Shown: positions 11,340 to 21,882 of the stretch, one piece after another
Layout of the letters: each line of letters opens with the position of its first letter
Numbering within the stretch: the stretch's first letter is position 1
Origin: Moniliophthora roreri
Taxonomy: Eukaryota; Basidiomycota; Agaricomycetes; Agaricales; Marasmiaceae
Reading direction: 5' to 3'
DNA length: 64,000 nt
NCBI GenBank assembly: GCA_001466705.2
Contig: LATX02000133.1
Location: 930,001-994,000, forward strand
Position numbers and translations under genes: made by a program
The notes under the pieces: model-generated
What the model was told of the DNA's origin: nothing
What the model saw: the letters and a program-made list of their open reading frames with translations, nothing else
Database searches by the model: none

Positions 11340-12202
11340 ATGGCGGAGTCGCTCACACCAGGTGATTTGGCTAAGATTTATGCTTCAGCAGCCAGTGTCA
11401 CCTACTATGCAACTTTGGCTGCTAGTTTATATGCATCTGAGGCATATAAAAAGCAACCTTATCACAACTCTGCTCTAACTGGTTTCCAATGGGTTCAGGA
11501 GCTGATTAATGGCAATCCACGGCGCATTTACACTGAATTGGGGGTCCGACTTCATGTATACCTAGCTCTTGTCATAACCCTTCGATCCATGGGATATATT
11601 GACTCAAGTCACAGTTGAGGAGCAACTTGCAATCTTTCTCTACATGTGTGTCACTGGGTTGAGTGTATGCTATGTAGGGGAACACTTTCAGAGATCAAAC
11701 AAAACTATAGCCCAGTGAGTAGCCTATTTTATCTTCAATAGGCTAGGCTTATAGATTTAGCTATTTCTGTGAAATGTGTGAGGCATTGGCAGGCCCACAG
11801 TTTTACAATCGATATGTTTCCTTGCCATCTGCAAATGATCCACCATATCTTGTTCATAATCCAAAATTCTGGCCTTTCTTTCAGGGCTGCATTGGTGCTC
11901 TTAATGGGTCCCATATTGCTTCAAATCCACCTGCAGAGGACCGTTCAAACTCCCATAACCACAAAGGCTATGTCTCACAGAACATACTTGCTGCATGTTC
12001 CTTCCTTCTGCGATTCCTCTATATCTTAACTGGATGGGAAGGCTCTGTCACAGACAGCTTTCTCTATTCAGATGCCCATGTCACAGATCTTTATGTACCT
12101 GAAGGGTTGCTACTACCTTGGTGATGTGGGATTTGCTGTATGCAAAACTGTCTTGACTCCATATCATGGTGTCCATTATCACCTTGCAGAATGGGGGAGA
12201 GC
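11340..12202 (+). pseudogene. PIF/Harbinger DDE transposase, copy 1, truncated at contig join
   Basis: Starts MAESLTPGDL at 11340. It runs through GYIDSSH, where a one-base shift is needed to reach VEEQLAIFLYMC. An intron near 11716-11759 follows, then YFCEMCEAL, NPKFWPFFQGCIGALNGSHI, GWEGSVTDSFLYSDAH and YYLGDVGF. The first catalytic Asp of the DDE_Tnp_4 family (GA-x-D-G-T/S-H) is Asn here (GALNGSH). The copy stops at 12202. By family it would cut and paste Harbinger elements; here it is inactive as written. Confidence 0.8.
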
Positions 12203-12287
12203 NACGAGAAGTCGCATGGCATGACTGCAAAACTGAGCGCGCCTCAGAATATAAGCGGCGGCCCCAGCCAATAGCCTCCAACGGCAC

Positions 12288-12336
12288 CATAAGAATCCGA
12301 AATTTTTGATTCCCGCTTTTCGCATCTCGGGAACTG
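12288..12336 (+). repeat. PIF/Harbinger left TIR (second, redundant copy)
   Basis: Identical to 11191-11239 and set in the same flanking sequence, so it is most likely the same locus represented twice. Confidence 0.75.
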
Positions 12337-12436
12337 CTTTTCGCATTTCGGGAACTGCCGACACGTGTTCTCACACTGTGTTCCCATGATTGTCGTAGAT
12401 TTCTGATTGATTAATACGATTTCTTCCCTTTCTTCG

Positions 12437-13768
12437 ATGGCGGAGTCGCTCACACCAGGTGATTTGGCTAAGATTTATGCTTCAGCAGCCAGTGTCACCT
12501 ACTATGCAACTTTGGCTGCTAGTTTATATGCATCTGAGGCATATAAAAAGCAACCTTATCACAACTCTGCTCTAACTGGTTTCCAATGGGTTCAGGAGCT
12601 GATTAATGGCAATCCACGGCGCATTTACACTGAATTGGGGGTCCGACTTCATGTATACCTAGCTCTTGTCATAACCCTTCGATCCATGGGATATATTGAC
12701 TCAAGTCACAGTTGAGGAGCAACTTGCAATCTTTCTCTACATGTGTGTCACTGGGTTGAGTGTATGCTATGTAGGGGAACACTTTCAGAGATCAAACAAA
12801 ACTATAGCCCAGTGAGTAGCCTATTTTATCTTCAATAGGCTAGGCTTATAGATTTAGCTATTTCTGTGAAATGTGTGAGGCATTGGCAGGCCCACAGTTT
12901 TACAATCAATATGTTTCCTTGCCATCTGCAAATTGATCCACCATCACCATATCTTGTTCATAATCCAAAATTCTGGCCTTTCTTTCAGAGCTGCATTGGT
13001 GCTCTTGATAGGTCCCATATTGCTTTCAATCCACCTGCAGAGGACTGTTCAAACTCCATGTAACCACAAAGGCTATGTCTCACAGAACATACTTGCTGCA
13101 TGTTCCTTCCTTCTGCAATTCCTCTATGTCTTGACTGGATGGGAAGGCTCTGTCACAGACAGCTTTCTCTATTCAGATGCCCATGTCACAGATTTTCATG
13201 TACCTGAAGGTTGCTACTACCTTGGTGATGTGGGATTTGCTGTATGCAAAACTGTCTTGACTCCATATCATGGTGTCCATTATCACCTTGCAGAATGGGG
13301 GAGAGCCAGCCAGAGGTGAGTAATGAAGTCTATCTCTTACTAAAGATATTCTTATACAAGTTTAGACCAAAGACAAAGGAGGAGCTATTCAACCTTCACC
13401 ATGCTCAAGCACATAATGTTATTGAGCACATTTTTGGAGTTATCAAGCAGCGGTGGAGAATTCTTGTTCTTCCATCTCAGTTTGACATGAAACTCCAGGC
13501 AAAGATACCTGCTGCATTAGCTGCTCTGCACAACTTCATCCTGGAGACAGACAATGAAAACTTTATCTCTGACTTTCAAGCAGATAAAGATGCTATTGAT
13601 CCAGCTCCAGGAGCTCATGTTGATGCAGAAGATGCTCCTGCAAGCCATCCACATGGGAACCTAGCCTCAGGGAGTGTTACAGACAGAGAGTATCAGGCAG
13701 CATTGGCACAACATGATAGAATTGCAGATGCAATGTGGCAACAGTACCAGAAGATTCTGTATACATGA
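12437..13768 (+). pseudogene. PIF/Harbinger DDE transposase, copy 2, frameshifted
   Basis: Same 5' part as copy 1, including the one-base shift before VEEQLAIFL. The first catalytic Asp is kept (GALDRSHI), but two extra bases near 13059 shift the frame after CSNSM. The 3' exon after an intron at about 13315-13363 reads FRPKTKEELFNLHHAQAHN then VIEHIFGVIKQRW, which contains the third acidic residue of the triad. A tail of about 80 residues ends at 13768. Differences from copy 1 are mostly transitions and small indels, as expected between alleles or old duplicates. Confidence 0.82.
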
Positions 13769-14861
13769 AGTAGTGAAGAAGCAGAAGAGTACCTATATGA
13801 GGATGATGAAATATTACAAAATGATAATCAGGATGCAGGTGAAGAAGTAGAAGGGGATGGGGAAATAGAGTAGATACTTGAAATAAGTATTAAAGGAATG
13901 TCCATTAAATGAATGTGAAGGTTATAATGATAGTTATATAAGCATATCAAAGGGAAGCTCCTCCTCAGGAAGCTCTAGCTGAGTTGCAACCCATGCCTTC
14001 CTCTTTGGGGAACCATGGTCAGCATAAACAAGGTAGGCATCAGCTTTAACAGTAGACTCAAGATGTCCACCCAGTTTCATCTGGTTGCAAAGTGATAGCC
14101 AGCTTTCCTCCTTGTCTGCTGCAATTGCCATAGCTTTGCTTCTACAAACAGGGCTTGGATCCACCTTAGGCTCAAGATGAGCCAATAATGCACCAAAGAC
14201 CTGGCCAAACTCAGTTACAGCATTACCAATAGCTTGAAGGCCATCAGCAGGTGTAACCTTTGCTCACTTCACTGAATTGAAGACAGAGCTGTCTGCAGAG
14301 CACTTCTGTGATATAGGCTTGCAAGCAGGAGTCTCTGTGGCTGCTGTCTGATTGGAGACATTTAGCAATTTTAACCTGAAAAGCAAATGTAACTCACAGG
14401 TTCAACTTCTGGTTGAGAAGTAGAAGCAGAAGCAGTTATCTCTTGAGCCTGTAATTATTTGAATAGGAATAATCAGTAATTTCAATATAAAGAGTAAATG
14501 TGACTTACAGATTCAACTGGTGGTTAAGAAGTGGATCTAGACACAGCTATATCCTGATCCATCTGCAACTCATCCCAATCAGGACTTCCATTCTGCTGTA
14601 GTACACTAGCATGATCTCCAGGACTGGAGGCCACAGTAGGATCATTACCACTGGTAGTAGGTGCAGGAGGTAGAGGCAATGGATCTGGTATAGCATTGCT
14701 AGCCAGAGGTGCAGAGGAAGAGGATGGTTGGCCAGAAATGATAATCCTAGTAGTCCCAGAGATTGCAGAGTAACGATGGTCTCCCTTCTGCTTATCTGGA
14801 ACAAGCTTCAACACATCATTATAAATCTCCCATCCTCATGTCCTAAATAGGGCACACTCTT

Positions 14862-15245
14862 TGTTACGCGAGTCCTTCGCTGTCAACACTAAGTTCAAGT
14901 TTGAGCTTTGAAGGACTTGATTCTTGAAGTCAATTAGATTTGATGAATTGACTTAAGATAGAGTTTAAATGATCAGACAAGGTTATGATAAGGTTTAACC
15001 AGGTCAAGCTGGAGAAGCTTGTCAACCGGTTAAGTGTATTTATAGAAAATAGACTCTAACTATGACTAAGTACTCAGAACTAATAATAGCTACTATGAGT
15101 AAGCACAGTGAATCTTGGTAAGTAAAAGGAAACTGAGAGAAGTATTGGTAATGAAAAAGAATACAAGACTAAGCAAGATAACGAGAAATGGAATAAAAGT
15201 ACATTAGGTGCCCTACTAGTCCTCGGAGTTCTCGTGTTTGTAACA
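14862..15245 (-). repeat. Element A 3' LTR (minus sense)
   Basis: 384 bases, TGTTACGCGAG to TTTGTAACA. On the minus strand TATAAATA lies near the R start, with an AGCTTGACCT motif about 33 bases downstream. It is flanked on the inside by the polypurine tract complement. Confidence 0.93.
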
Positions 15246-15260
15246 TTAGCCCCTGTTTTG
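15246..15260 (-). promoter_or_regulatory. Element A polypurine tract
   Basis: Directly inside the 3' LTR the minus strand reads AAAACAGGGGCTAA, the expected primer for plus-strand synthesis. Element B has AACAGGGGGGTAG at the same position. Confidence 0.7.
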
Positions 15261-15411
15261 GTTCGAAGTTCCAGCTTCGAATACGGTTGCTCCATTGACA
15301 TACCTCACCGGTAAGAACATCCTCTCCTCTCCATCGTCGGTAGTGAGCGTGATGGGTTCCCTGTTGTCAGTGATGCGAACGATGGTGTAGACAGGTGGAG
15401 CTTCTTTGTTT

Positions 15412-16536
15412 TCAGTAGAAATGGGGCTCGTCAGTGAAATTGGAGAGGGTGGACGAATCAGCGTAGTCCTCCTCAAAGCCATCAAGAGTTGGATGACTCC
15501 GAACAGACCTTGCGATAAAAATTTGTTCGCTTCGTTGTAGTCGTGGGCAATGTTCAGAGAGATGGTGAGGTTGGTATGTGTCGCAGACTGAACACTGGTA
15601 GTCTCGACAGTCCTGTGTATGGTGACCCTGCTTACCGCATTGATCGCATTGATGAATTCAGGGATGGATATCAGACTGGGTGCTGAGGATGACGGTGGAC
15701 TTTCTGGTTCAGTTGTTGCGGCGTTGGCATTGTTTTCGGGGAGGGACAGTTCGTTCGGGGGTGACGGGACGGAGAGTCCAGGAGGAGGTATCCCAGGGGT
15801 CAGCTGGGGCGTTCCAATCCCTGGTGGTCCAGGTGTTCTTGGGGTCGCTGTTTTCTGGGATGGTAAAAGGAATACAAGGGGGTGGGGTAGGGGTTCTGTC
15901 GAGTTCGGCTCTGGTGACGGGGATCTGTTTGACCTCGGGGCTGAACTGGACTCTGAGCTGGATATTTCGGGGGATGGGTTCTGGGGGCGCTGACGCTCTG
16001 GTTGCGGTGGAGGGGACGGGGGAAGATCTGGGCTCGGGACTCGGAGATGATTCTAGTTGATCGAACCTGTCTGTATTGAAACGGTAGATCTGGATGGGGG
16101 CGGACGTGGCTCGGGAATTCTCGACGAGCTCATAGTCCTCGAGGGCCTCTGTGGGAGATCGAGGAGGATATTCCAGTCTGCCTGTGGGAGATGTCTCTCT
16201 CCTGCAGGCGGTGGCGTAATCTGATTGGGAAAAGGGATGAGGGGGAAAGATTTCTGGGGCGCAAATCATCAGTACCGTCAACTGTCCTGGGATGGTGAAT
16301 CCCAACGCGGCTATGTCGACGGCGAGTTTGTTGAGCTGGAGGTTGGCAGCGGTCATCAATTGATCAAAATGTTGGTATTGTCTTTGAACGAATTGGTAAT
16401 CCCCGAGGAGATGGTTGACGAAGGGGGTATCTCGAGCGGCTGAGATGATTCTTTCCCTATAGGTGGTGTTGTTGAGGAGGTAGAGGAGTTGGGCTGCGGT
16501 GGGGCGGAGGTTGTCGTAGGTGAATGATTGAGACAT
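15412..16536 (-). pseudogene. Element A ORF3 downstream of pol, with C-terminal tandem zinc knuckles
   Basis: Starts at ATG 16536, overlapping the last 181 bases of pol in another frame. It is open for 275 residues (QLLYLLNNTTYRER and a P/T/S-rich middle) to a TGA at 15711-15709. The same frame continues past that TGA and a second one at 15661-15659 into a double zinc knuckle at 15648-15547, and ends at 15414-15412. First knuckle CDQCGKQGHHTQDC (CX2CX4HX4C), four residues, second CSVCDTYQPHHLSEHC (CX2CX6HX4C). Element B has an ORF in the same place with the same spacing, so this is a conserved coding unit. By analogy with nucleocapsid it may bind nucleic acid; the function is unknown. Confidence 0.7.
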
Positions 16537-19500
16537 TTCAATATGAGTGCTTTGGTGAGGATTTTCCTAAGCTTGTTGGCCTTTTTATAGTCTGCTAGTG
16601 TCTCTTTGGCATGTTCGAAGTCTTCTTCCCACAGCCATTCATTCTCCGCCGAGGGATATCCCTTCCAGGATACTAGAAACCTTTGAGGTTTCCTTTTTGG
16701 GGTATGTCCGATGATCGCCTCTATCTTGTGTTCCTCTTGTCCTTCTATCAGATCAGGCGGTGGTTTTAGAAAGTTCCTTCTGTGGACTTTGTTTTGTTTG
16801 TATGGGGATAAGAGAGATGCGTGGAAAACAGGGTGAACTTTCCATTGTTCTGGTAGGGTCAGTTTGTACGTCACTGGTCCTAATACTGACTCGATCTTGA
16901 AAGGTCCTTCCCTTTTTGGTGCCAACTTCTTCGATGGATATCCAAAGTTGAGGTTTTTTCCTTCTAACCACACCTTCTGTCCTACCATAAATGGGGTAAA
17001 TGATTGCTTGATTGCTCCTTCCATCTTCCTCCTTGCTAACTCCATAAGAGAATATGTTTCTTCTCGGAGTTTCTTTAGCTCCGACAGCCTCATTTCCACC
17101 GATGGGACCATTGTTTTCGTAAAGGCTGTTGGAAGAGGTCTCGGATTGTATCCCATCATTAGATAGAATGGGGATCTCTTCATAGTAGAGTGTGTTCTGT
17201 TATTGTGTGCGAACTCGGCAAAAGGGAGAAGTTCCGCCCACTTGTCTTGTTGTCTGGAACAGAACAATCGAAGGAAGACTTCTAACTCCTGATTGACCCT
17301 TTCAGATTCTCTGTCTGTCTGTGGATGGAATGCGGTACTCATCATGTGTTTTACTCCTAACTGTTTTCCTAGCTCTTGGAAGACTTTTGCGGCGAATCGG
17401 GGATCTCTATCAGAGATAATTTTGTTGGGTAGTCCGAATCTTTTGTATACATTGTTGAGGAGTAATGTCGCCGTTTGTTCTGCATCGATGGTTTTGTTAC
17501 ATGGTGTGAAAATTACCCCCTTAGTAGAGGAGTGGTCCACCACGACTAAGACAGTATTGTAACCTCTCAATTCTGGCAGGTCTGTGATCAAATCCATCAT
17601 GATTTTGGAGAATGGTAACACATCTTTTTCCCCTTCAATTGGTAGTAATGGAGGTTTATTCAGATTAGTGATCCCTTTGCTTTCTTGGCATTTTGCGCAA
17701 CCATCGACAAACATCTTGACGAATTTAGCCATTCCTGGCCACCAGTAATCTCGAGAAACTTGTTCTAGAGTGTTGAATTGTCCTGGATGTCCGATTCCTT
17801 TTGCTTCATGTATTGTCTTTACGATTTCACGTTGTAGATTTCCTTTGTTCGGAACGTAGCATCTATTTTTGTAAAAAAGGAGCCCATCACGAGTTGTCCA
17901 GTCTTCCAATGCCGACTTGATTGGTGGTGGTCCTTCTTTCAGAATCGTCCTCATTGCATCATCGTATAAAGTTTCTCCTTTCAGGTTTTCTATTAAGTCG
18001 TTTTGTAGTTTGACGTCTACAGCTCTGAGGAAGAACTTATCTGGGAACATGACGACATTGTCATTGTCATTTTCGTTGTCATCAATGTGATCTGATCTTC
18101 TAGAAAGAGCGTCTGATTGTGTCATTTTGGTCCCGGGTGTATGGATTAATTGGAGGTCGAATTGTGAGAGAAATAAACTCCATCTGGCTTGTCTTTGGTT
18201 TAATTTTTGTGCCGTCTTGAAGAACATGAGGTTTTTGTGATCGGATAGGATAGTGATCGGATGTTTTCCTCCCATAAGGTAATGTCGCCACAATTCAAGG
18301 GCTCTAACAATACTAAAGAGTTCTCGATCGTATATTTCGTAATTCCTTTCTGTCGGTGTGAGAGAGTGGGAGATATAGCCGCATGGATGCCATTCTCCAT
18401 CTGTCCCTTGTTGTCTAAGAACCGCTCCCGTTGCCCATTTCGATGCGTCACATTCTATCAAGAAGGGTTTTTCAGTATCAGGCATGATCAGCACTGGTTC
18501 GGAGAGAAACTTCCGCTTTAGTGCGTCAAATGCAGTTTGACATTCTTTGGTCCATTCGAACTTCTTGTCTTTCTTTGTTAGTTCGTTTAACGGCCTAGCG
18601 AGTTCCGAGAATCGTCCAATAAATTTTCGATAGAAGTTTCCGAATCCTAGGAATGATCGGACTCCTCTGACCGTCGTGGGTGGTTTCCAATCTCGTATTC
18701 CGGCTAGTTTGATAGGGTCCATTCCAATATATCCCGGTACGATGATCATTCCTAAAAAGTCTATCTCCATAACATTAAACTTGCACTTCTCTGGTTTTAG
18801 GAACAAGTCGTGGAGTCTGAGTCGTTTTAGAACTTTAATCGTTCATTTTCGATGGGTTTCCAGATCCAAAGAAAATATCAAGATGTCATCCATGTAAATG
18901 ACTATCCAACCTTCCTCAATGTAATCAGCGAAGATATCGTCCATAAACGACTGGAACATAGCTGGAGAATTGGATAGTCCAAAGAACATCACCATTGGTT
19001 CGAAAAGTCCTTTGTTTGTCTTGAAAGCGGCTTTCCATTGGTCTCCATTTTTGATTCTGATATTGTTGTAACCGTTTCGTAAATCCAGTTTGGTAAAGTA
19101 TTGTGCTCCTTTTAGTTTGTCAATAAGATCCGAGACTAGCGGTAAGGGGTATGCGTTTTTGATTGTCGCCTTGTTTAGTTCTCGATAATCTTGACATGGT
19201 CTAAAGGCTCCTTTTTCCTTTTTTGATACAAAGAAGAAAGGTGAAGCCATCGGAGATTTCGAGGGTCGGATGTAGCCTTTTCGGAGATTGTCAGTTAGGA
19301 ACTCGTTCTGTAGTTGTTGTTCTATCAGAGATAGGGGGTAGACTTTGCAGTTTAAAGTTTCCACCCCAGGTTTGAGGTCTATGGCGTGGTCATAAGGTCT
19401 AGATTCTGGAAATCTTTCTGACGCGTGTTTTTCGAATTGTTGTTTGTAATCGATGAGGAAGTCTGGAATTAATTCTTCAATAGGTTTCTTTTCTTCTGTC

Positions 19501-20042
19501 TTCTGATTGTGTTCCAGTGTTTGGGAAATGGAGGTTTTTGCTCGTATGAGAACTTCCGCCGGGGTATGGTCTAATACTCCTTTGAAGCGTCTAATGTCGA
19601 GTTTCCTTCTCAGTGGAAATTTGATTTCTCCGTTTCTCCAGTTAATCTGAGGATTATAATGTCGTAACCATGGCATTCCGAGGATGAGTTGTTCACCTCC
19701 TAATCCAGATACCATGAGATCTTCTGTCATCTTTTTATCTCCAATAAAGAAGGTTGTTTGGGCCGTGTGTGTTACATATGCTGAAGTATTCAGAGTTCCA
19801 TCTATGTTGAGAACTTTTATCCTTTTTTCTAATTTGGTTAAGGGAAGACATAACTTTCGGGCCATTACTCGGCTGATAAAATTCCCTTCTGCTCCTGAAT
19901 CTAGGAGTGCTAATTTTTCAACAATTTGTTCTCCAGTATAGAGTGCCAGCGGAATATGCATAGAATTTCGTTCCATCGCAGCTGATACAGTTACACTAGA
20001 GATACAAATTGGCGGGGGAGACGTCGAGCTCAACCGCCGCAC
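16356..20042 (-). pseudogene. Element A Pol: protease, RT, RNase H, integrase, chromodomain; one TGA
   Basis: Open from 20042 to 16356 except for one TGA at 18845-18843. Domains in order: aspartic protease ALLDSGAEGNFI; reverse transcriptase with [24 protein letters not shown] and YMDDILIF; RNase H with FLIECDASKWATG and LSDHKNLMFF; integrase HHCC zinc region GHPGQFNTLEQ to CAKCQESK; DDE core with MDLITDLP and HPQTDRESERVNQELEVFL; chromodomain QRFLVSWKGYPSAENEWLWE. The TGA sits in HRK-stop-TIKVLKRL, where element B has Trp ([12 protein letters not shown]), so a Trp codon became a stop. Chromodomains in this group direct insertion to marked chromatin. Confidence 0.93.
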
Positions 20043-21151
20043 TAAAAACCCCCTCCTTCCATGAGGTCTAAGATCTGGGTTTGTTCTTCTTCAGAGAAGT
20101 CTCGGTAGATGGCACGAATTTTATGATACACATCTTCTGGGGTAGACTTCTTCAGATTTTCTTTCTTCTGTTCATTCCTCGGCTTCTCTTGACAATTCTT
20201 CGCAATGTGTCCTGGTTTGCTACATTTATAGCATAGTCCCTTTCGGCGATATTCTTGTGCTTCTTCGTCAGAGATCCGATTTACCTTTGTTTCGGTTTTA
20301 GGTGGCTTCTTTGACCTTTCTCCTCCGGTGATGGCTATCATGGTAAGCCAGGCATTGTTGTATTTCCTGGCCCTGTTGTACCATTTGTCGATAGTATCTG
20401 GTTGGTCGGGCTGCATCAAACATGATTTGAGAAGGGCAGGATGAAGTCCAGCGAGGAAGTGATCAATAAGAGCTCTGTTCTCATATTCGGTATCTGCGGC
20501 GAGGAGACGGAATTCTGTGATATATTCGTCCACATGTTTCTTGTTTTGTTTGAGAAGCTTCATCTTTAACCTGGTGTCGGTTCCAATGTCTAGGGGTCGA
20601 AACGCCTTTTTGAAATCTGTCAAGAATTCTTCCCATGTCGTTACGTGAGTCTGATCCTCTGGTTTGGTATCAGATGGTTCTGCTTCCTTCTCCCGAAGTT
20701 CTTTCTTGTATTCATCTGTCTTGGCTTTCATCCAATTTGCGGCTTGTCCTTCTTTCATATACGACAGGGTGAATAATATTTTGTCTTTGTCGTTAGGGTA
20801 GAGGGTTTCATTAGCCATAAGGTATAAGTCTACTTCCGTAAGGAAGGTACTAGCCTTGGCTGGGCTTCCATCGTAGTGGTTTGGTACTGCCACCTTGTTC
20901 TCTTTCTTTTTCTCTCCATTCGTTAACGTCCTTAAGGCGGAAATTAAATCCTGAAGCGACGCGGAGGTCTGCTGAGTAGTCATGGGGTCTGATGGAGGAG
21001 AGGAGGAAGGTGACGTGGTTATGATTGGGGTTTCTGGTCTGTCGGTTTCTGATGGCCTGTTCATAAACGACGGCTGGTTCAGGGTTTCGGAAGAGCAGGT
21101 CTGAATTTCCATATCTGTAGTCGGGGAGTTCGTCTGTTCCTGAGAAGGCAC
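20042..21151 (-). CDS. Element A Gag
   Basis: 369 residues. An S/T/P-rich N-terminus is followed by a retrotransposon capsid region (about residues 85-260, with KASTFLTEVDLYL and WEEFLTDFKKAF) and a CCHC zinc knuckle CYKCSKPGHIAKNC near residue 315. It forms the particle shell and binds element RNA. It ends MEGGGF-stop, with the stop lying inside a -1 slippery context. The frame is intact. Confidence 0.93.
   Translation of the reverse strand: MPSQEQTNSPTTDMEIQTCSSETLNQPSFMNRPSETDRPETPIITTSPSSSPPSDPMTTQQTSASLQDLISALRTLTNGEKKKENKVAVPNHYDGSPAKASTFLTEVDLYLMANETLYPNDKDKILFTLSYMKEGQAANWMKAKTDEYKKELREKEAEPSDTKPEDQTHVTTWEEFLTDFKKAFRPLDIGTDTRLKMKLLKQNKKHVDEYITEFRLLAADTEYENRALIDHFLAGLHPALLKSCLMQPDQPDTIDKWYNRARKYNNAWLTMIAITGGERSKKPPKTETKVNRISDEEAQEYRRKGLCYKCSKPGHIAKNCQEKPRNEQKKENLKKSTPEDVYHKIRAIYRDFSEEEQTQILDLMEGGGF
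20043..20052 (-). promoter_or_regulatory. Element A -1 ribosomal frameshift site at gag stop
   Basis: In gag frame the minus strand reads GGG-GGT-TTT-TAG. G-GGT-TTT fits the X-XXY-YYZ heptamer for -1 slippage, one codon before the TAG at 20044-20042. After slipping, the ribosome enters the pol frame at TTA-GTG-CGG. The pol ORF has no ATG near its start, which supports frameshift expression of Gag-Pol. I cannot judge a downstream RNA structure by eye. Confidence 0.7.
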
Positions 21152-21485
21152 TTGTGACTGATGGGAAGAGTCTGGGGTCGATATTCTCCTTGTCTGGTCT
21201 GACAGCTCAAAGCCTGTCGCGAAGTCAATTGTTTGTCTGGTCCTGGACCTGGTTCTGGGTGTTCTGGTTGTCCGTTGTTGGATCTCTTCTCTTGCCTCCT
21301 CTTGGGCAATTAATTCTAGTCTTTGAATTCTTTGCTCGAATGTGAGCTCAGTTTCTGGAGTAACAAGAAGAAAGGCTCTCCTCTGTTGTTCTCATTCAGC
21401 TAATTCTGGATCTTCGGCCGTGGTTCGCCGATGTCTAGACGTGATGTCTTCGTTGGGTGCCTTAACCTAGAAAGGTTGGCAGGAT

Positions 21486-21496
21486 CAGCTTGACCT
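21486..21496 (-). promoter_or_regulatory. Element A putative self-priming primer-binding site
   Basis: Two bases inside the 5' LTR the minus strand reads AGGTCAAGCTG. This is the exact 11-base reverse complement of CAGCTTGACCT at 21648-21638, 33 bases downstream of the TATA box, where the transcript should start. Tf1-type elements prime minus-strand DNA with the first 11 or so bases of their own RNA (established for Tf1). No tRNA-like TGG start is seen at this position. Confidence 0.65.
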
Positions 21497-21498
21497 AA

Positions 21499-21882
21499 TG
21501 TTACGGGAGTCCTTCGCTGTCAACACTAAGTTCAAGTTTGAGCTTTGAAGGACTTGATTCTTGAAGTCAATTAGATTTGATGAATTGACTTAAGATAGAG
21601 TTTAAATGATCAGACAAGGTTATGATAAGGTTTAACCAGGTCAAGCTGGAGAAGCTTGTCAACCGGTTAAGTGTATTTATAGAAAATAGACTCTAACTAT
21701 GACTAAGTACTCAGAACTAATAATAGCTACTATGAGTAAGCACAGTGAATCTTGGTAAGTAAAAGGAAACTGAGAGAAGTATTGGTAATGAAAAAGAATA
21801 CAAGACTAAGCAAGATAACGAGAAATGGAATAAAAGTACATTAGGTGCCCTACTAGTCCTCGGAGTTCTCGTGTTTGTAACA
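21499..21882 (-). repeat. Element A 5' LTR (minus sense)
   Basis: 384 bases, TGTTACGGGAG to TTTGTAACA, one mismatch to the other LTR. TATAAATA reads on the minus strand at 21681-21674, and the inferred RNA 5' end CAGCTTGACCT at 21648-21638. Confidence 0.93.

Larger units (their letters stand above)
14862..21882 (-). mobile_element. Element A: chromodomain Ty3/gypsy retrotransposon (Tf1/sushi-type), nearly intact
   Basis: 7021 bp on the minus strand with 384-bp LTRs at both ends that differ at one position (GCGAG against GGGAG near the left edge). LTRs begin TGTTAC and end GTAACA. The target duplication is CTCTT (14857-14861 and 21883-21887). Internal order in the sense direction is primer-binding site, gag, protease-RT-RNase H-integrase-chromodomain, an extra ORF with zinc knuckles, polypurine tract. 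The near-identity of the LTRs indicates a recent insertion, yet pol carries one TGA and the extra ORF two. Confidence 0.95.

Noticed and set aside
15246..15485. Alternative frame overlapping the zinc-knuckle part of element A ORF3
   Set aside because: Open, but the Cys/His spacing conserved with element B is in the other frame. Kept only as a possibility of a second overlapping product.
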